A DNA stretch of 64,000 bases from Sialis fuliginosa (GCA_961205875.1 OY540816.1:5218701-5282700), one strand, 5' to 3'. Counted from the stretch's first letter, positions 22,638 through 36,168 are shown. Notes: generated by a model not told the origin, from the letters alone. A program made the numbers and translations.

Positions 22638-25036
22638 CATGGGCGTAGCCAGGGTAGGGCAGGGGGGGGGGGGGTGCTTGCCCCCCCCCTAGCTTATGGA
22701 CAAAAATTAATAAGTAAATCAGTCCAAACAGGGATATTTCTAAACTTCTATGATGTTTATTGGATTTTTGAATGTTGAATGTAAATTTATATTTTGGATC
22801 CAGAAAATCAAATATCAAAGTTTTTTTTAATCACAATCTTTTATTTTTACATGTAAACTAAAATATCAGGGAAAATTAAAAATAAAATAAAAACGCCTAA
22901 AGGCAAAGGTCGCAGTGTTGGCAACAGTGAAAACTGTGTTTTGTGTTAAAATAACTACCCACAAAAGCATGGTCGTAGCCAGGCATGGGCATAGGGGGAC
23001 GCTTGTCCTTCCCCCCTAGCTCGTGAACTAAGAGTAACAAATGAATCAGTTCATTGGCTAAATATTGACATTTTTAGATTCGAAAATTTAAATATCATTG
23101 TTTTTTTTATTGCAATCTCTTGTTATAGCGGGTAAACTATACATGTCATTGCCTTTTTATCCTTTTTATACAAAAAATTTTTTTTTTGATATTTCAATTA
23201 TACATGTATATTATCAATTCAAATTAGATCGATTTTTTACATTAAATAAAAAAATTATAAATAAAAAAAAACACCAAAATAGCAACGTAGAGTACATTTT
23301 TGTATAGGATTTTGTCTTCAAAAAGATATATACATATAAATTTAATTGATTGAAAAACATATGGCGAAAATAAAAGAAGAAATGAAAAAAAAGAATGACT
23401 TTTCATTGTTACTTTTTGCGCAGAACTAAAGCAACTAGTTCGTATGCGCTCCGCTCTTTTAGTTCAATAGTTCCCGATACACTTCAAATACACTGTTCTA
23501 AAAATTTTTATGTTTAATAATTTACGTTTTCAATACTTTATTACCAATTTTGAATTTATTTTACTAAAGATATATTATATTGAATTTTTTGTTCAAAAGA
23601 ATGCAATAATGTCAAAAGGAATATCACAGATTTTAGTGAAATTGAAATATATTGCTTAAACTACAATACAATAAATAATGTATCATTGAAAATATTTCAA
23701 AATTTTCATATATATCGAGGGTTCGATTTAAAAAAAAAAACATTAAAAAATATCGATCTTGTCTATAACGTAATAACGAATTAAAAATTGCAGCAGTTTA
23801 CATTTCTATTGTTTGATAAAAAAAATAGTAATACAAAATTACTAATTAAAAAATTTAATCATACATTAAAAATCCAATATATCTAAATCAATAAATTGTC
23901 ATCGTATAGTCCGGAAAAAAATTCTATGAACTAAAAGAACTAGAAAAACGAACTAGTTCAGTAAAGACCACTGAACTATAGTCATGAACTAATTGATATT
24001 CTATTGTGTGACGTAAATTCCCGCGGTGATTGGTCAAGGAGCTAACAAATACATGGGCGTAGCCAGGATTTTGTTCAGGGGGGGGGGGGGGGAATTTTTT
24101 TTGAAACCAATTGGTCGGCGTGTTTTGCCTAGGACCCCGAGGTAATGAGAAAGGGGTGAGCAAAAAAAGCTCTCACATTATTATGGTAACCTTACCTAAA
24201 AAGTTTAAAAAAAAATTTTTTTAATAAAAATATTTTCAATGGGCCTAAAATTTTTGGCGTTTGGGATCTCGAAATGTGTAACTTGGAACTTTGACTCGTG
24301 AAAATCCGTGATTTTCATTAACTTTTCAATTTTGTTTTATAATTTTTTGGTGTCGCGATATTCGAGTTTGAAGAATGAAAAAAGTACCAAAAAGTTTTAA
24401 ACGACCATAAAATTCCTTCAATTTTCATATCCTTTTTCGAAAAATAAAAGTGGTCCTTTAATTTTTTCCGTGAGTGTACATGTGTAGTTGAAATATCAAA
24501 AAAAACTTATTTTTTTGTATAAAAAAGATAAAAAGGCAATGACATGAATAGTTTACCCGTTATAACAAGAGATTGCAATAAAAAAACAATGATATTTAAA
24601 TTTTCGAATCTAAAAATGTCAATATTTAGCCAATGAACTGATTCATTTGTTACTCTAAGTTCACGAGCTAGGGGGAGGGGCAAGCGTCCCCCCTTGCCCA
24701 TGCTTTTGTGGGTAGTTATTTTAACACAAAACACAGTTTTCACAGTTGCCAACACTGCGACCTTTGCCTTTAGGCGTTTTTATTTTATTTTTAATTTTCC
24801 CTGATATTTTAGTTTACATGTAAAAATAAAAGATTGTGATTAAAAAAAACTTTGATATTTGATTTTCTGGATCCAAAATATAAATTTACATTCAACATTC
24901 AAAAATCCAATGAACATCATAGAAGTCTAGAAATATCCCTGTTTGGACAATAATACTGATTTAGTTATTACTTTTTGTCGACAAGCTAGGGGGGGGGGCA
25001 AGCGCCCCCCTCTGCCCCACCCTGGCTACGCCCATG
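22638..25036. mobile_element. 2.4-kb fold-back element ending 22 bp from exon c
   Basis: CATGGGCGTAGCCAGGG at the left is matched by CCTGGCTACGCCCATG at the right. The arms (about 22638-23290 and 24485-25036) mirror each other, including a second internal GGCGTAGCC-type/G-run junction near 22975 and 24680. The loop holds an inverted relative of the 12089 element (23428-24000) and a further piece with CATGGGCGTAGCCAGG at 24053 and a G run. No target duplication is evident. Confidence 0.8.
23428..24000. mobile_element. nested relative of the 12089-12746 element (inverted)
   Basis: From cgtatgcgctccgctctttt to gaccactgaactatagtcat it is the reverse complement of most of 12089-12660. It lacks the GAGCGCTC terminus on its left, so it is truncated. 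Confidence 0.65.
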
Positions 25037-25058
25037 AACAAATATGCATTATACTTAC

Positions 25059-25269
25059 GGGTCGGGTTCTTGATGAATCTAACGGTGAGTCTGAATCCGG
25101 CCCCGCGTCCTGGCGGCCGGTACTGAACAAGCGCCGCATTCTGAGCTGTAACGAACGCGTGCTGCATCTTGCGACGACCACAGAACTCAACAAACCGCTG
25201 CTCGGCCGGTCTCGGGTGCTCATCTACCGACGGGAACAACTGCCCGTTCAGCTCCCATCCGTCAACGAA
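25059..25269 (-). CDS. CRHBP: CRF-BP exon c (CUB-like core, VDGWELNG motif)
   Basis: The acceptor is ctgtgtgcag and the donor gtaagtat is a near-ideal insect donor. It encodes 70 residues plus one base, beginning FVDGWELNGQLFPSVDEHPR. This matches the family motif F-D-G-W-x-L-x-G-x-x-F-P-S-x-x-D-H-P. Cys 30 of the exon is family cysteine 4, 37 residues after cysteine 3 in exon b. The end, GFRLTVRFIKNPT, matches the G-F-T-L-T-I-K strand. The exon is clearly GC-richer than its flanks. Several open frames on the opposite strand here are shadows of this exon. The inverted-repeat element 22638-25036 ends 22 bp inside the intron next to this donor. Confidence 0.97.
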
Positions 25270-25499
25270 CTGCACACAGAAAGTTAACGATGCGTTATAC
25301 TGCGCACCGGATAACAGCGGTGCTCGTTTGTTTAACATATGCAAAACAATGGTATTTCCAACAGTTTCGCTCCAGTAATTTTAATCAAAACACTTATATG
25401 TATATTTGAAAATATATAGGACGATATATTGCATATGACATATCTAATATACTTGTTTTAAATTAAACTTACTTTTATGTTATCAAAACGTCATATTTT

Positions 25500-26829
25500 A
25501 TAATAAGGGTGTATGTCGAGACGAGTTTTAAATTTTGACCAGATGATATCAACGTTGATAATTTTACCGAGAGTTTCTGATGTTAAAAAAGTTATCCCCC
25601 CCCCCCCAAATTTATATTTTTTGTTTATTTTATGCGCAATCGTTTGATATTCGTTTGATAGTCTAATTTTGTCGTTTGATAGTTAGGGTCGAGCGGGGTA
25701 AATATGAAACACCAAAAAAACGGGGTAAAAGTGAAACAAGCTTGCAACTAATATTTTTTGTAAACAATGAAAATTACACCAGTAAATCAATTTTTTTGAA
25801 AAAACAAACAATAATTTCTCATATCGAGCTGCATAAAACTCGATTTATAGTGCAGTCATATCAGTGAAATTTTTTGTACCTTGTTGAAAAGACGACCATT
25901 TTTACGGATTTTCGTGTACGATTTTTTTTAAATATCTCCAATTCTAGTGGCCGGATTGCAAAAATAAAAAAAAATCATTTTAAAATTCATGTTATGAATT
26001 TCCCTATAAAACTAAATTTTTAAAAATCTTATAATTTTATTACAGAACCTATTTACAACGACCAATAAAATCGATTAAATAAAAATTTAGGGGGAAATAT
26101 ATTCCTTATGATTATAAATATGTAAGTGTGACAAGTTTCAAATCAAAACGGTTAAAAAACACATTTAAAAATAAAAATTGATTCGTTGATATCTTGTGAG
26201 TAACAAATGGTAGAGGGACATTCTATTTTTGTAAATTTTTTATGTACTATGCGATGGCGCTAAAGATAATTCTATAAATGTATTAAACAATTTTCTTTTT
26301 TGAGTTTTTGTTTTTGAAAAATTTTCTCCGTGTTAAATCAAAATGAGTTTAATGTTTAACTCAAAACTTTTCTAATCCGATTTCGTTAAAAATACCTTCC
26401 TTTTTCGCCAACCCCCCTCTGCTTGGGGGCCCCGGGGCGCAGCCCCGGCTGCCTCGGTGGTAGTTACGGCCCTGATCAACATGTATTTGAAAAGAAGATA
26501 AATATTAAAGTCTTTAAAAGTAAATTTCAAATAAAAGTCTATTTAAACATAAAAAGAACTCTTAAAAGTCAATATGCTGTTAGTAAATTACTTGAGTTGA
26601 GTTATTTTTGTACAAATATTTTATTCCCACAGTCAGAAAAACTCCCTCGTAAAATTAAATAAAAGACGGCAAAAAGTGTTCACAAAATTAAAATATTTAC
26701 AACATACATAAATAAGGAATATTAACATTTAATTTTATTTATTTATTTTTTTTAATTAAAATGTAACCATTAGTGGAATAAGCTGCAGTTTATTTTATGT
26801 TTACAACTTTCTCAACAATTTTATTTTGC
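25500..26829. other. intron sequence with a GC-rich transposon terminus
   Basis: Mostly AT-rich. A C-run lies at 25604. At 26405-26476 a GC-rich stretch ends ggtagttacggccctg, which has the form of a hAT-type right terminus; no left partner was found. cgagacgagttttaaatttt at 25515 recurs in related form near 27700 and 30200. Confidence 0.4.
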
Positions 26830-27560
26830 TTCCTCGCAATATCGAAGATACGAGAAGCTATGTGATCGTTTCAGATTGAGACAAAAAAAATGTTCTCCGA
26901 TTTCAAAATTTTAAATTGATTTATCCGTTTCACGTCAGGGCAAACACTTTTCGTTCCGTGTCTGTCTGTCTGTCTGTCCGTGTGTCCGTCCGTCCGTCTG
27001 TCCCCTGAATCCTCGTCACACGCATAACTCATGAACCACTGAACCGATATAATTTAAACTTGGTGGGATGGTTGGGTCTGGCTTGAGGACGGTCCCATTT
27101 CAAAATCATCAAAATCGTGTGTAAGGGGGAGGGGTGACATCGCAAAATATTTATTTTTTCAAGATATCTCAAGAACGACACATGTTACGTGAAAATTTTA
27201 TAGAATATTTTTTGTAGAGCATTAAATTTCCTATAATATGGGTCTACAATGTTTGTTGTAAAATATTCCCTTACAAAGATTTTAAAAATTCGTGTTTTGT
27301 TTTTCTAAATTGATATTTGCTTGGATATATTAAATGTCATTTTGACATTTGTCAGAAAATTAAAAATATACGAAAAAATAATCAGGTGTGTCTTGAGAAA
27401 AATTTCGAACTAATATTTTGTAGTAAAATTGTATAAAAATTAAATGGTTAACCAATTCCAGGCAATTTATCTCAACATTATCGGTTTTTATTTAAATTGT
27501 TCAATAATTAACTACATTTGGTGAATTTAGCACGAGGAAGCACTGTGCATTTACTTGGCA
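26830..27560 (+). repeat. GCTTCCTCGC family repeat, copy 1
   Basis: It starts gcttcctcgcaatatcgaag, has a (GTCT)n(GTCC)n tract at 26960-27002, and ends gcacgaggaagcactgtgca then ttacttggcagatg. CTTCCTCG and CGAGGAAG form short inverted ends. Other copies are at 31115-31926 (minus), 34490-34955 (minus, partial), 46861-47375 (partial), 61393-62218 and 62300-63002 (minus). A minus-orientation terminal fragment is at 28048-28135. Confidence 0.8.
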
Positions 27561-28521
27561 GATGTTTTTTGTATAACATAACATCATGAACCTGAAGTAC
27601 AATGTTAAATATATTAAAATATTTCTGGAATAGGGCTGCAAGCCGATACTATACTTTTCTTGAAACGAGAATAAGATGAAATTGGTGTAAATCGAGATCA
27701 TCTTAAATTTTGACGAGACGCAGTGGCGTAGTTAGTGGTTATAGAAATAAAAAATATTTTCGCTAAATCCAGGAAGCGAGTGGGCAAAATCAGTTTTAAG
27801 GGACGTCAAAATCAATATGTTTTAGTTTTCGACCCTTTTGTTTATTTGTTTTGGTTTTAGAAGACTTTCATTAATTAGTTAAAAATTACTATTTAATATA
27901 ATAAATAATTAAAGTAAAATACATATATAATTCGTTATATTTCTATTCGCTATGGTCAGTGACTACTCTCCCATCTATCAGATAAAACTTAAACCTTTCT
28001 GGAGTTTCTAAACTACGATTTGAAATTTTTAAATATAATGTAAAAAACATCTGCCAAGTAAATGCACAGTGCTTTCTCGTACTAAATTCACCAAAGGTAG
28101 TTAATTATTCAACAATTTAAATAAAAACCGATAGTGCAAGCAAGAATAAAAGAAAAACTAAAACGTTGTGCTGTACCAAAACGTGACAATAATTCATCCA
28201 ATAAAACATTCAGTTTTCATCTGTTACCAAAAATGCAGCTGTAAATGAAATATGGGTGAAAAATTTAAACTTAACCTTCATTAATTATAAAAATATTTAT
28301 GTTTGCTGTGCACACTTTATTCCCAATGACTTTTTTAATAGTACATTTGCATTGAACAGTAAATAATATTAATAATAGAAATTTTAATTTTAATTCAAAT
28401 CGCTGTTTGGGAACTATAGAAGGGTTCAAGTTTTATCCAATAGGTGGCAGAATGGTCACTCGCCATAACAAATAAAAAAATGTTTATTTAGGAATAAATG
28501 AAAAATAGTTATTTGTGTATC

Positions 28522-28622
28522 TAGGGTGTAAAACAGCAGTTTTTCACACGAGTGGGAATGTTAGTCGAGGCGTCAGCCAAGACTAACAATCACACGAGTG
28601 CGAAAAACGCATTTTACACCCG
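28522..28622. repeat. short imperfect hairpin (about 100 bp)
   Basis: gggtgtaaaacagcagtttt is answered by aacgcattttacaccc. The inner parts (cacacgagtg, gttagtc-gaggcg) also pair. It may be a MITE remnant. A related gcctcgactaac string occurs at 33367. Confidence 0.5.
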
Positions 28623-29842
28623 AGGTGAACACAATATTTTTTCTACACTCTATTTATTATATAATATTAACAATAATATAATAGTCCAGGCTGGCTAGCC
28701 TAAAAAGTACCTAATATAGGAATTTTTGCGTACAGTTTTAACACTTACAGGATATGTTAGAAAAGTGGTGTAGAATAATACCCTAATTTTGCTCCGATTT
28801 TGGTTGTCCGTGACAGATATTCTGATTTTTGGTAAATAGCGGTCTAAATAAGTATTTAACAAAAAAAGTTTCAAATAAAAGTTAAACGCTACAAAATTCC
28901 CTACAACCTACATTTTGAAAAAAATAAAAAAAATCATTTGTTTATCCGCTACGCTGATTAAAATGGCTGAAAACACACTTTTTTTAAGCTGTAATAACTA
29001 ATAAAGTTTAAAGTTTTTTAATTTGATACCCCTGGAAAATAAACATTCTGTAGTACAGAACATTCACTGAAAATTAGGACCTGATATCTTCAACTGTTTT
29101 TGTTTTATTAAATTGTTAATAATGGAATCATGCTTGTCTTTGATTAACAATAAAAGTTTTTGTAAAACCCTTATTTTTGTACAACTGTTTGTATGTGTTC
29201 TCAAAGACTTATATAATAGATTCCCATCATAAAAAGTAAAATTTGTCAATTCTTTGGCAAATGATAACACTAAAATCTAATTGTTTCATAGAACCAGAAA
29301 TAATAAACAAATAATAGCCAAGAACCTGCTCTGAATAATTATTTATTTATTGGTGAAAACCGCATTAAAATCGGTTTAGTAGTTTTTGAGTTATTTAATG
29401 TAAATTACACTATACAATTTTTATAAAAATTGATTGTTTATACAATTAATTAACTCTGCCTACATAAAAAGAAGCTTATTTTTGTATCTTTTACCGCTTA
29501 TCTCGAAAACTACTATATACTATAAGATGAATAAGTGGTGGTACTGAAAAAGAACATAAGTGTGCACCACCAGAGATATCAGAAGCTGTAAATTCTGTAA
29601 TTTTAAATTTACTATCTAAATTGACATATGAAAATTACACATAATACAATGAATTGTGCCAAGAAAAAAACCTTAAGGCATTGTTTATAATTTATTTAAT
29701 TTTATTAATAATTTTGTTAATTACAATAATTAATATAGTGCTTAAATTTTGGTAATTTGTTTAATACTATAATACAATAGTATTTATAAAATTCATTAAT
29801 CGTAAAAAAATGTAAAAATGTAAGTGTTACTATGAAAACAGT
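28623..29842. other. AT-rich intron sequence
   Basis: No supported feature. ggtgaaaaccgcattaaaat at 29353 is shared with the Helitron-like repeats at 44206 and 55640, so a fragment of that family may be present. Confidence 0.4.
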
Positions 29843-29905
29843 AAACACTTTTGCGCACGCCGTGCGTAAAAATAACTTTGTCGCACGGCGAGCGCAAAAG
29901 TACTT
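29843..29905. repeat. GC-rich hairpin
   Basis: aacacttttgcgcacgccgt pairs with gcacggcgagcgcaaaagta around a loop of about 18 nt. It stands out in an AT-rich background and has no visible partner. Confidence 0.5.
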
Positions 29906-30014
29906 CTTTACACACTAAAATGTCAATGAAAAAGCCTACTTTTTTAAACGGTTGTAGAAAAAATATTTTTTATAACCAAATACACGAGACTGATAATTTT
30001 CTCGGACTTGGTCG

Positions 30015-30190
30015 CAGTGACTTAGCGAGGGGGGGGCAAGGGGGTATATCATGCCCCGGGCGCTACTCGCAAAGAGGCGCCAAATGGCCCTCATAACGAC
30101 GATATTCTATATATTATATTACTTTATGTTTTTCAGGAGCGCCAAAAAGGTATCGTGCCCCGGGCGCCAATTATGCTCGCTACGGCACTG
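30015..30190. mobile_element. 176-bp hAT-type MITE
   Basis: CAGTGACTTAGCGAGG and CTCGCTACGGCACTG are the ends. CTTGGTCG is duplicated exactly on both sides (30007-30014 and 30191-30198). The interior has two related tgccccgggcgc blocks near 30050 and 30160. Confidence 0.85.
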
Positions 30191-30992
30191 CTTGGTCGAG
30201 ACGAGACCGAGATTTAAAATTTTACGAGGCGATACTTCAGTTCCAAAAACTGAGACAAGATAAGATTTAATTGACACTCGTATCATCTTGTATGCAACCC
30301 TATTCAAAAATATCAATTAAAATCAAAAGATATTTTCAATGTTTATTCACCGAAAAGAAAACATTTGTAACTATATTCTCCTGAATGAATAATAAAATCA
30401 AACACAAAAGATGGAAAGCATTTAATGTTTAATAACAAAAATACACATTTTCCAATAAAAATGCTTCTATCTTTGTAATGGGATATTGAAAGAAATATAA
30501 TGTATCAAAAACAATATATTCTACCCCAGACACGCACCCTCACATACACGTGAGTAAATATGTAAAGACAATTTAACTGACGTAGGTAGGTATATCTGAT
30601 TTCACTGACTCAAATGAAAGAAAATTAAATTTACTTTTTTTAATATAATGTAGTTTTAAATTTCCACGAATGTAAAAATAAGAATTGTTTTAATAAAATA
30701 CTCATAAAATAAAAATAGTATAAGGTAGTGGCACCAGTTATGGCCGCTAAAAGAGCAAGGTTTGCTGTTTTTGTAATTGACGGGCTTCTTTTATGTAATT
30801 TTTATGAACTCATGTTACTAATAAAACAAGTAACTCTTTATTTAATCAATTTAATTACCAAAGTCCGTAAATATAGTTTGTTTTTTAAATTATAGCCTTT
30901 TATTTTGTATTTTTGGACGCTTGCTAATGATTACAAAATGATAAGTACTATGACACAAAAGTTATAAAAGAAAGAATCGTCAAATTTGAAAC

Positions 30993-32190
30993 AATGGGTG
31001 CGCTTAGCGAGCTCAGCGGTTGAAAGTCAGCAGTTAATTATGCTAAGTATGCTGACAGTCAACTGCTTCAAATTATCTAAACCGTGAGCTTATAGTCATA
31101 ATATCACAAAAAAAAACATCTGCCAAGTAAATGCACAGTGCTTCCTCGTGCTAAATTCACTAAAACCGATAGTGTTCAGATAAATTGCCTGGCATTGGTT
31201 AACCATTTAATTTTTATACAAATTTTACTAAAAAATCTTAGTTCGAATTTTTTCTTAAAACGCACCTGAATATTTTTTCATATATTTTTAATTTTTTGAC
31301 AATTTCAATCTAAATCTAAATTTATGCAAATGTCAAAATGACATTTAAAACGTCAAAGTGACATTTAAAACGCCAAAGTGACATTTAAAACGTCAAAATG
31401 ACACTTAATATATCCAATCAAATATCAATTTAGAAAAACAAAACACGAATTTTTAAAATTAATTTAGATAAATCTTTGTAAGGGAGTATTTTACAACAAA
31501 CGTAGTAGACCCATAATATAGGAAATTTAATTCTCTACAAAAAATATTCTATAAAATTTTCTCGTAACATGTGTCGTTCTTGAGATATCTTGAAAAAATA
31601 AATATTTTGGGGTGTCACCCCTCCCCCTTACACACGATTTTAATGATTTTGAAATGGGACCGTCCTCAAACCAAACCCACCCATCCGACCAAGTTTCAAT
31701 AATATCGGTTCAGTGGTTCATGAGTTATGCGTGTGACAAGGATTCAGGGGACAGACGGACGGACACACGGACACACGGACAGACAGACAGACACGGAACG
31801 AAAAGTGTTTGTCTTGACGTGAAACGGATAAATAAATTTAAAATTTTGAAATTGGAGAACTTTTTTTTTGTCTCAATCTGAAACGATCACATAGCTTCTC
31901 GTATTTTCGATATTGCGAGGAAGCAACAGAAATATTACCATTAACATTTCTACAAACGAGCCTGTTGTTTATAATAACGAAATCCTTTACAAAAATTGGT
32001 TTGTTCATTTTTTTCGACAAGAACGACTCAGAAAACGCAAAAATAATTTACTGAACCAAAAAGCCAGAGCCAGCTAATAGCTGATCGACGCAGCATTAAT
32101 TTTTTGCGCTCAGCGTTTGCGCAGCGGCCCGTTTAGCGAAACCGATTTGGTCAGCATCTCAGCCGCTGACGTTCGCTAAACGCACTCAAT
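30993..32190. mobile_element. inverted-repeat element with ATGGGTGCGCTTAGCGA ends, host of a nested repeat
   Basis: aatgggtgcgcttagcga at the left and tcgctaaacgcactcaat at the right are imperfect terminal inverted repeats, each with nearby cagc motifs. Most of the interior is a minus-orientation copy of the GCTTCCTCGC family (31115-31926), inserted later. Confidence 0.6.
31115..31926 (-). repeat. GCTTCCTCGC family repeat, nested copy with 20-bp minisatellite
   Basis: Full-length minus copy. At 31334-31405 it holds four units of a 20-bp repeat (GTCAAAATGACATTTAAAAC with single-base variants). The copy at 61393-62218 has the same four-unit array, while those at 27335 and 62487 have one unit. 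Confidence 0.8.
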
Positions 32191-32228
32191 GTAAAGCAGT
32201 TACTATGATAATATTATATAATAATGAA

Positions 32229-32330
32229 TAGGGGTGTAACGGAACTGGAATTTTCCATTCCGGCCGGAACCGGAATCACCGAAATTCACAAAAAAAATCC
32301 GGCCGGAACCGGATTTTTTTTAAAAACGTT
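32229..32330. mobile_element. hAT-like terminus, GGCCGGAACCGG-rich
   Basis: taggggtgtaacggaactgg followed by repeated ccggccggaaccgg resembles hAT-family left ends. No right end was found. Confidence 0.4.
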
Positions 32331-32831
32331 CTATTTTAATTAATAATAATAATTAAAACAATATAATATGTATGGTTTTTTACATAGATTATCTTAAATT
32401 AATATTTTATATGGTATTTCTTAAATAGCCTCTACTATTTAGAGTCCTACATTAGGTAGGTAGGTATGTATATTATAAAAAATATTAATTTTTACAAATC
32501 TTATAATTTTTACAGCTTCACAAGATCGATGGTTTTTAATTGTTTGCATATAATACGTTCTTCTTGATCGAATCAAATCGCAAACAGCATTTAGACATAT
32601 TTACAATAGAGAAGATTATATACATTTTTACAGATAAAAGAATGCCTACTACCTGAAATTAAAGCACCAATACATTACTATTATAGTGCATGTATCATAA
32701 ACAATACTGCATTATCTTAATACTATAATTCAGATATTTTTTGAAGAAAACTATAGTATTATTAAAAAAATTAGAACAAGTCTTATTTTTACACCATAAC
32801 AATTGGGAATTTTATCAAAATCTTTGATATA

Positions 32832-33772
32832 AAGGCAGAGTCATATCAAATGGAATAAACTTGAACGCTTATTAAGAAAAAAAATTCATATAAACATGTG
32901 TCCGGAAACTCTTCGTGAGGGAGCTACAGATTTTGTCTCAAATTAGTTTTTATTTAATATTTTGAGAACCCATTGTGATACAGTACTTAAATTTGACATC
33001 CAGTTTAATATTATACGTGTTATCGATTTCCAGTATCAACCAATGATTATTTAGACCAGGGATATATGGGGCCAGTCCGACCAGTGGGCCCATTGAGTTA
33101 TATCTAGTTTTTTTTGTTAATAAATTTTTTCCTAAAAAAAAAAACAGTTTTTCTCCATGTGGCCGTCCGCCGCCCCTTCTGAACTGGAACCCAGAGCAGT
33201 CGCCCAGCCTCCCTCCCTAAACTCAACATTGTTGTTATACATTAACAAACTAAGCAACGAATTTTAATAAATATAAAAATTTTAAACATCAAGTATTCTT
33301 TTTTCCAAAGCTTACTTGACTTTTTAATATTGCACTCGAGTGATTGTTGTAGTTTTGGCTTATGACGCCTCGACTAACAAAAATATTTTAGTTTTCCATG
33401 GCAATTGTGATTTTAATTCAATAATGAATAAAATGCGTTGTATCTTTGTTATGAGTTGTATTATTATCGAAAATACGAAAACTTTTGTGATCATTTAAAA
33501 GAAAAAAAATTGTTCTACGATTTCAAAATTTTCACTTGATCTTTCTTTTTATAATCGGTTTAATATTAATACGTGTTTAACACTAAACCGATTATAAAAT
33601 TTCATAACTATTTCACAATGGGTTCTCAAAATATTATATAAAAATTAATTTTAGACAAAATATTTGAGAGTCTGTAGCTCTCTCGCGAAGAATTTTCGGA
33701 CACATGTTTATGAACTTTTTTTTTTGAAATATTTTCCTCGATCACCTGATATGACCCTGTATAATTAAACAG
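32832..33772. mobile_element. fold-back element related to 920-1702
   Basis: catgtgtccggaaactcttc at 32895 is mirrored by gaagaattttcggacacatg at 33688. The outer ends (gagtcatatcaaatgg and cacctgatatgacc) pair. The middle is interrupted by unrelated sequence (33140-33540). Confidence 0.65.
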
Positions 33773-34489
33773 TTCCGTAATATAATGACATTTTTGTTAA
33801 TATATCATTATAATTTTATTTTTTAAGGTCAATTAATTATATAATTACAATCATACTTTTGCTGCCCAAAATATTAAAAACGGCATTTGTGTTATGAAAT
33901 GATTGTTTCCATTAACATTTTTGCTTATAAAATATTGTTATATCATAATTATTCTATTTATGTTTGATTTTTTAAACAAATACAACATATATTATTTATG
34001 AATTTTCTTTTAATATCAGCATCACTTGAATTTAAATTTTTGGTTAATTACATATTGTAACTAGAACAAGGAAATCTTCAACAGCGTACCTAATTGATTG
34101 AATTATTTCTTCTGTATTTGCCATACATTAATTTATCATCGTTTTTCTAGAAAAAAATATTTATGAAAAAATATTTCAGGTTAAAATTATTATTTTTACT
34201 TACATCTTTTATAATTTTTTTTATTTTCAAACTTCTGCAAATTAATGAATATATAAAGCCGAGTGATTTTCACTTACTGACAGTACTAAAATGTCCAAGT
34301 GCTATAAACTTGTGTACACGTATTAGTTTAATCATTATTTTGACAGTGTTTTGCATTGCTATTTATCAGATCACTGCTCTTTTGTTTTGAATTACAAAAC
34401 GAGCGTTTTCAAGTCCGAACACGAGCCCGTCCAATTTACGTTTTGCCAACTTCAAATAAGTAAAAACGATAGTTCCTGAATACACTCAA
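33773..34489. other. AT-rich intron sequence
   Basis: Nothing supported. The open frame at 34163-34390 is a hydrophobic AT-rich run with no homology that I recognise. Confidence 0.4.
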
Positions 34490-34955
34490 TATCAATATCA
34501 ATTTAGAAAAACAAAACACGAATTTTAAAAATAAATTGAGATAAATCATTGTAAGGGAATATTTTACAACAAACGTTGTAGACCCATATTATAGGAAATT
34601 TAATGCGCTACAAAAAAGATTCTATAAAATTTTCACGTAACATGTATCATTCACCCCTCCCCCTTATACACGATTTTGATGATTTTGAAATGGGACCGTC
34701 CTCAAGCCAGACCCAATCATCCGACCAAGTTAATTATATATTAATAATATCGGTTCAGTGGTTCATGAGTTATGCGTGTGACAAGGATTCAGGAGACAGA
34801 CGGATGGACGGACACACAGACACGGAACGAAAAGTGTTTGCCTTGACGTGAAACGGATAAATCAATTTAAAATTCTGAAATCGGAGAACATTTTTTTGTC
34901 TCAATCTGAAACGATCACAAAGTTTCTCGTATCTTCGATATTGCGAGGAAGCAAT
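34490..34955 (-). repeat. GCTTCCTCGC family repeat, truncated copy
   Basis: It runs from caatttagaaaaacaaaaca to attgcgaggaagcaa in minus orientation. The distal end of the family is missing and about 40 bp in the middle are deleted. Confidence 0.75.
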
Positions 34956-35365
34956 AAAAACTAATTGAAAGGCACGTTAATTTACATCGAATAATACAAA
35001 GATAAAATATATACAATCAACAATTAAATTATAAGTGGTAAAATCTATAGATAAACGTAATGTTTCCGGGATTCGTAACAGTGGTATTTATGTCAGAGCA
35101 GGATAATGTTTAGTAAACCCACAAATTACATAATAATCCATGTATTACATCTCAGGAGAAATTGGATATAGCTATGAACCCAATACTTGATTTTCTGCTT
35201 TACTAATAAGGGCATGTTAGAAATATGAAACGTTTAGAAACAAACAATGAAAATTGAAACGTATACTACACTAACAACTACCATGGTATGATATTATTTA
35301 TTTTAAAATAATATCTTTCATAAGGTTCTAAAACTGTTCGGAAATGGTTTTTAAAATCCTATTTT

Positions 35366-36168
35366 TAGGTTTCCGTAGAAAACTAGGAAACCTTATAGTT
35401 TCGCCATGTCCGTCCGTCCGTCCGTCCGTCCTCAAAAATTTTAAGCCGATTAACATGAAATTTGGTATACGGACGAAGACTGATAACCTTAGAGTTTTGC
35501 CATGTTGTCCGTCCGTCCGTCCGTCCTCAAAATTTTTAAGCCGATTAAGATGAAATTTGGTATACGGACGAAGACCGATAACCCAAAAACATAAATGATA
35601 ATATTTTTGAAAAAAAAATTTTTTTTGGACCTTTCCATAGACTGAAAAGTATTTTCAAAAAAAAAATTTTACTTAATACATTAAGTGGGGTGTCTTTAGA
35701 TAGGTCTCCTAAAATGCAATAAAAAATGTAATTTGACATTTTGATTTTAACCCAGTCAGTCACGCTATATTTGCGTTCAAAGTCGTGATCAAAGCGTCCC
35801 CCCACCCTAATTTCTAAACTATCAATTTTAAAAATCTGAAAAAATTCAAGAATATAGCTTTTAAATAGTACTTCCACTGAAATATATAACGAACACTGTC
35901 AAAATTATTTTGGACGGGAGGGGGTCCCATAGACAGAAAAGTGAACTCACTTTTTTTTTCACTTAACCCATTGAGTGGGATGTCATTAGATAGGTCTCCC
36001 AAAATACAACAAAAAAAGTTATATGACCTTTTGATTTTAACCCTTCAGTCACGATATATTTGCATTTAAATGTTATCAGAGCGTCCGTTGAAATAACTCT
36101 TGTTTATAAATCGTAATGACTACGGAAACCTATAATGTGCGTGCCCAACACGCACTTGGCCGTTTTAT
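35366..36168 (+). repeat. AGGTTTCCGTAG family repeat, copy 2
   Basis: It begins aggtttccgtagaaaactag and ends gactacggaaacctataatg then gtgcccaacacgcacttggc. A (GTCC)n tract plus its downstream 60 bp is tandemly duplicated (35408-35475 and 35508-35580). The inverse copy at 49901-50560 and the interior of the hAT at 21224 belong to the same family. Confidence 0.75.

Noticed and set aside
24943-25378. Plus-strand and second minus-strand open frames of 65-114 codons over exon c
   Set aside because: They are shadows of the GC-rich CRF-BP exon c in other frames; only the VDGWELNG frame continues in phase through the splice sites.
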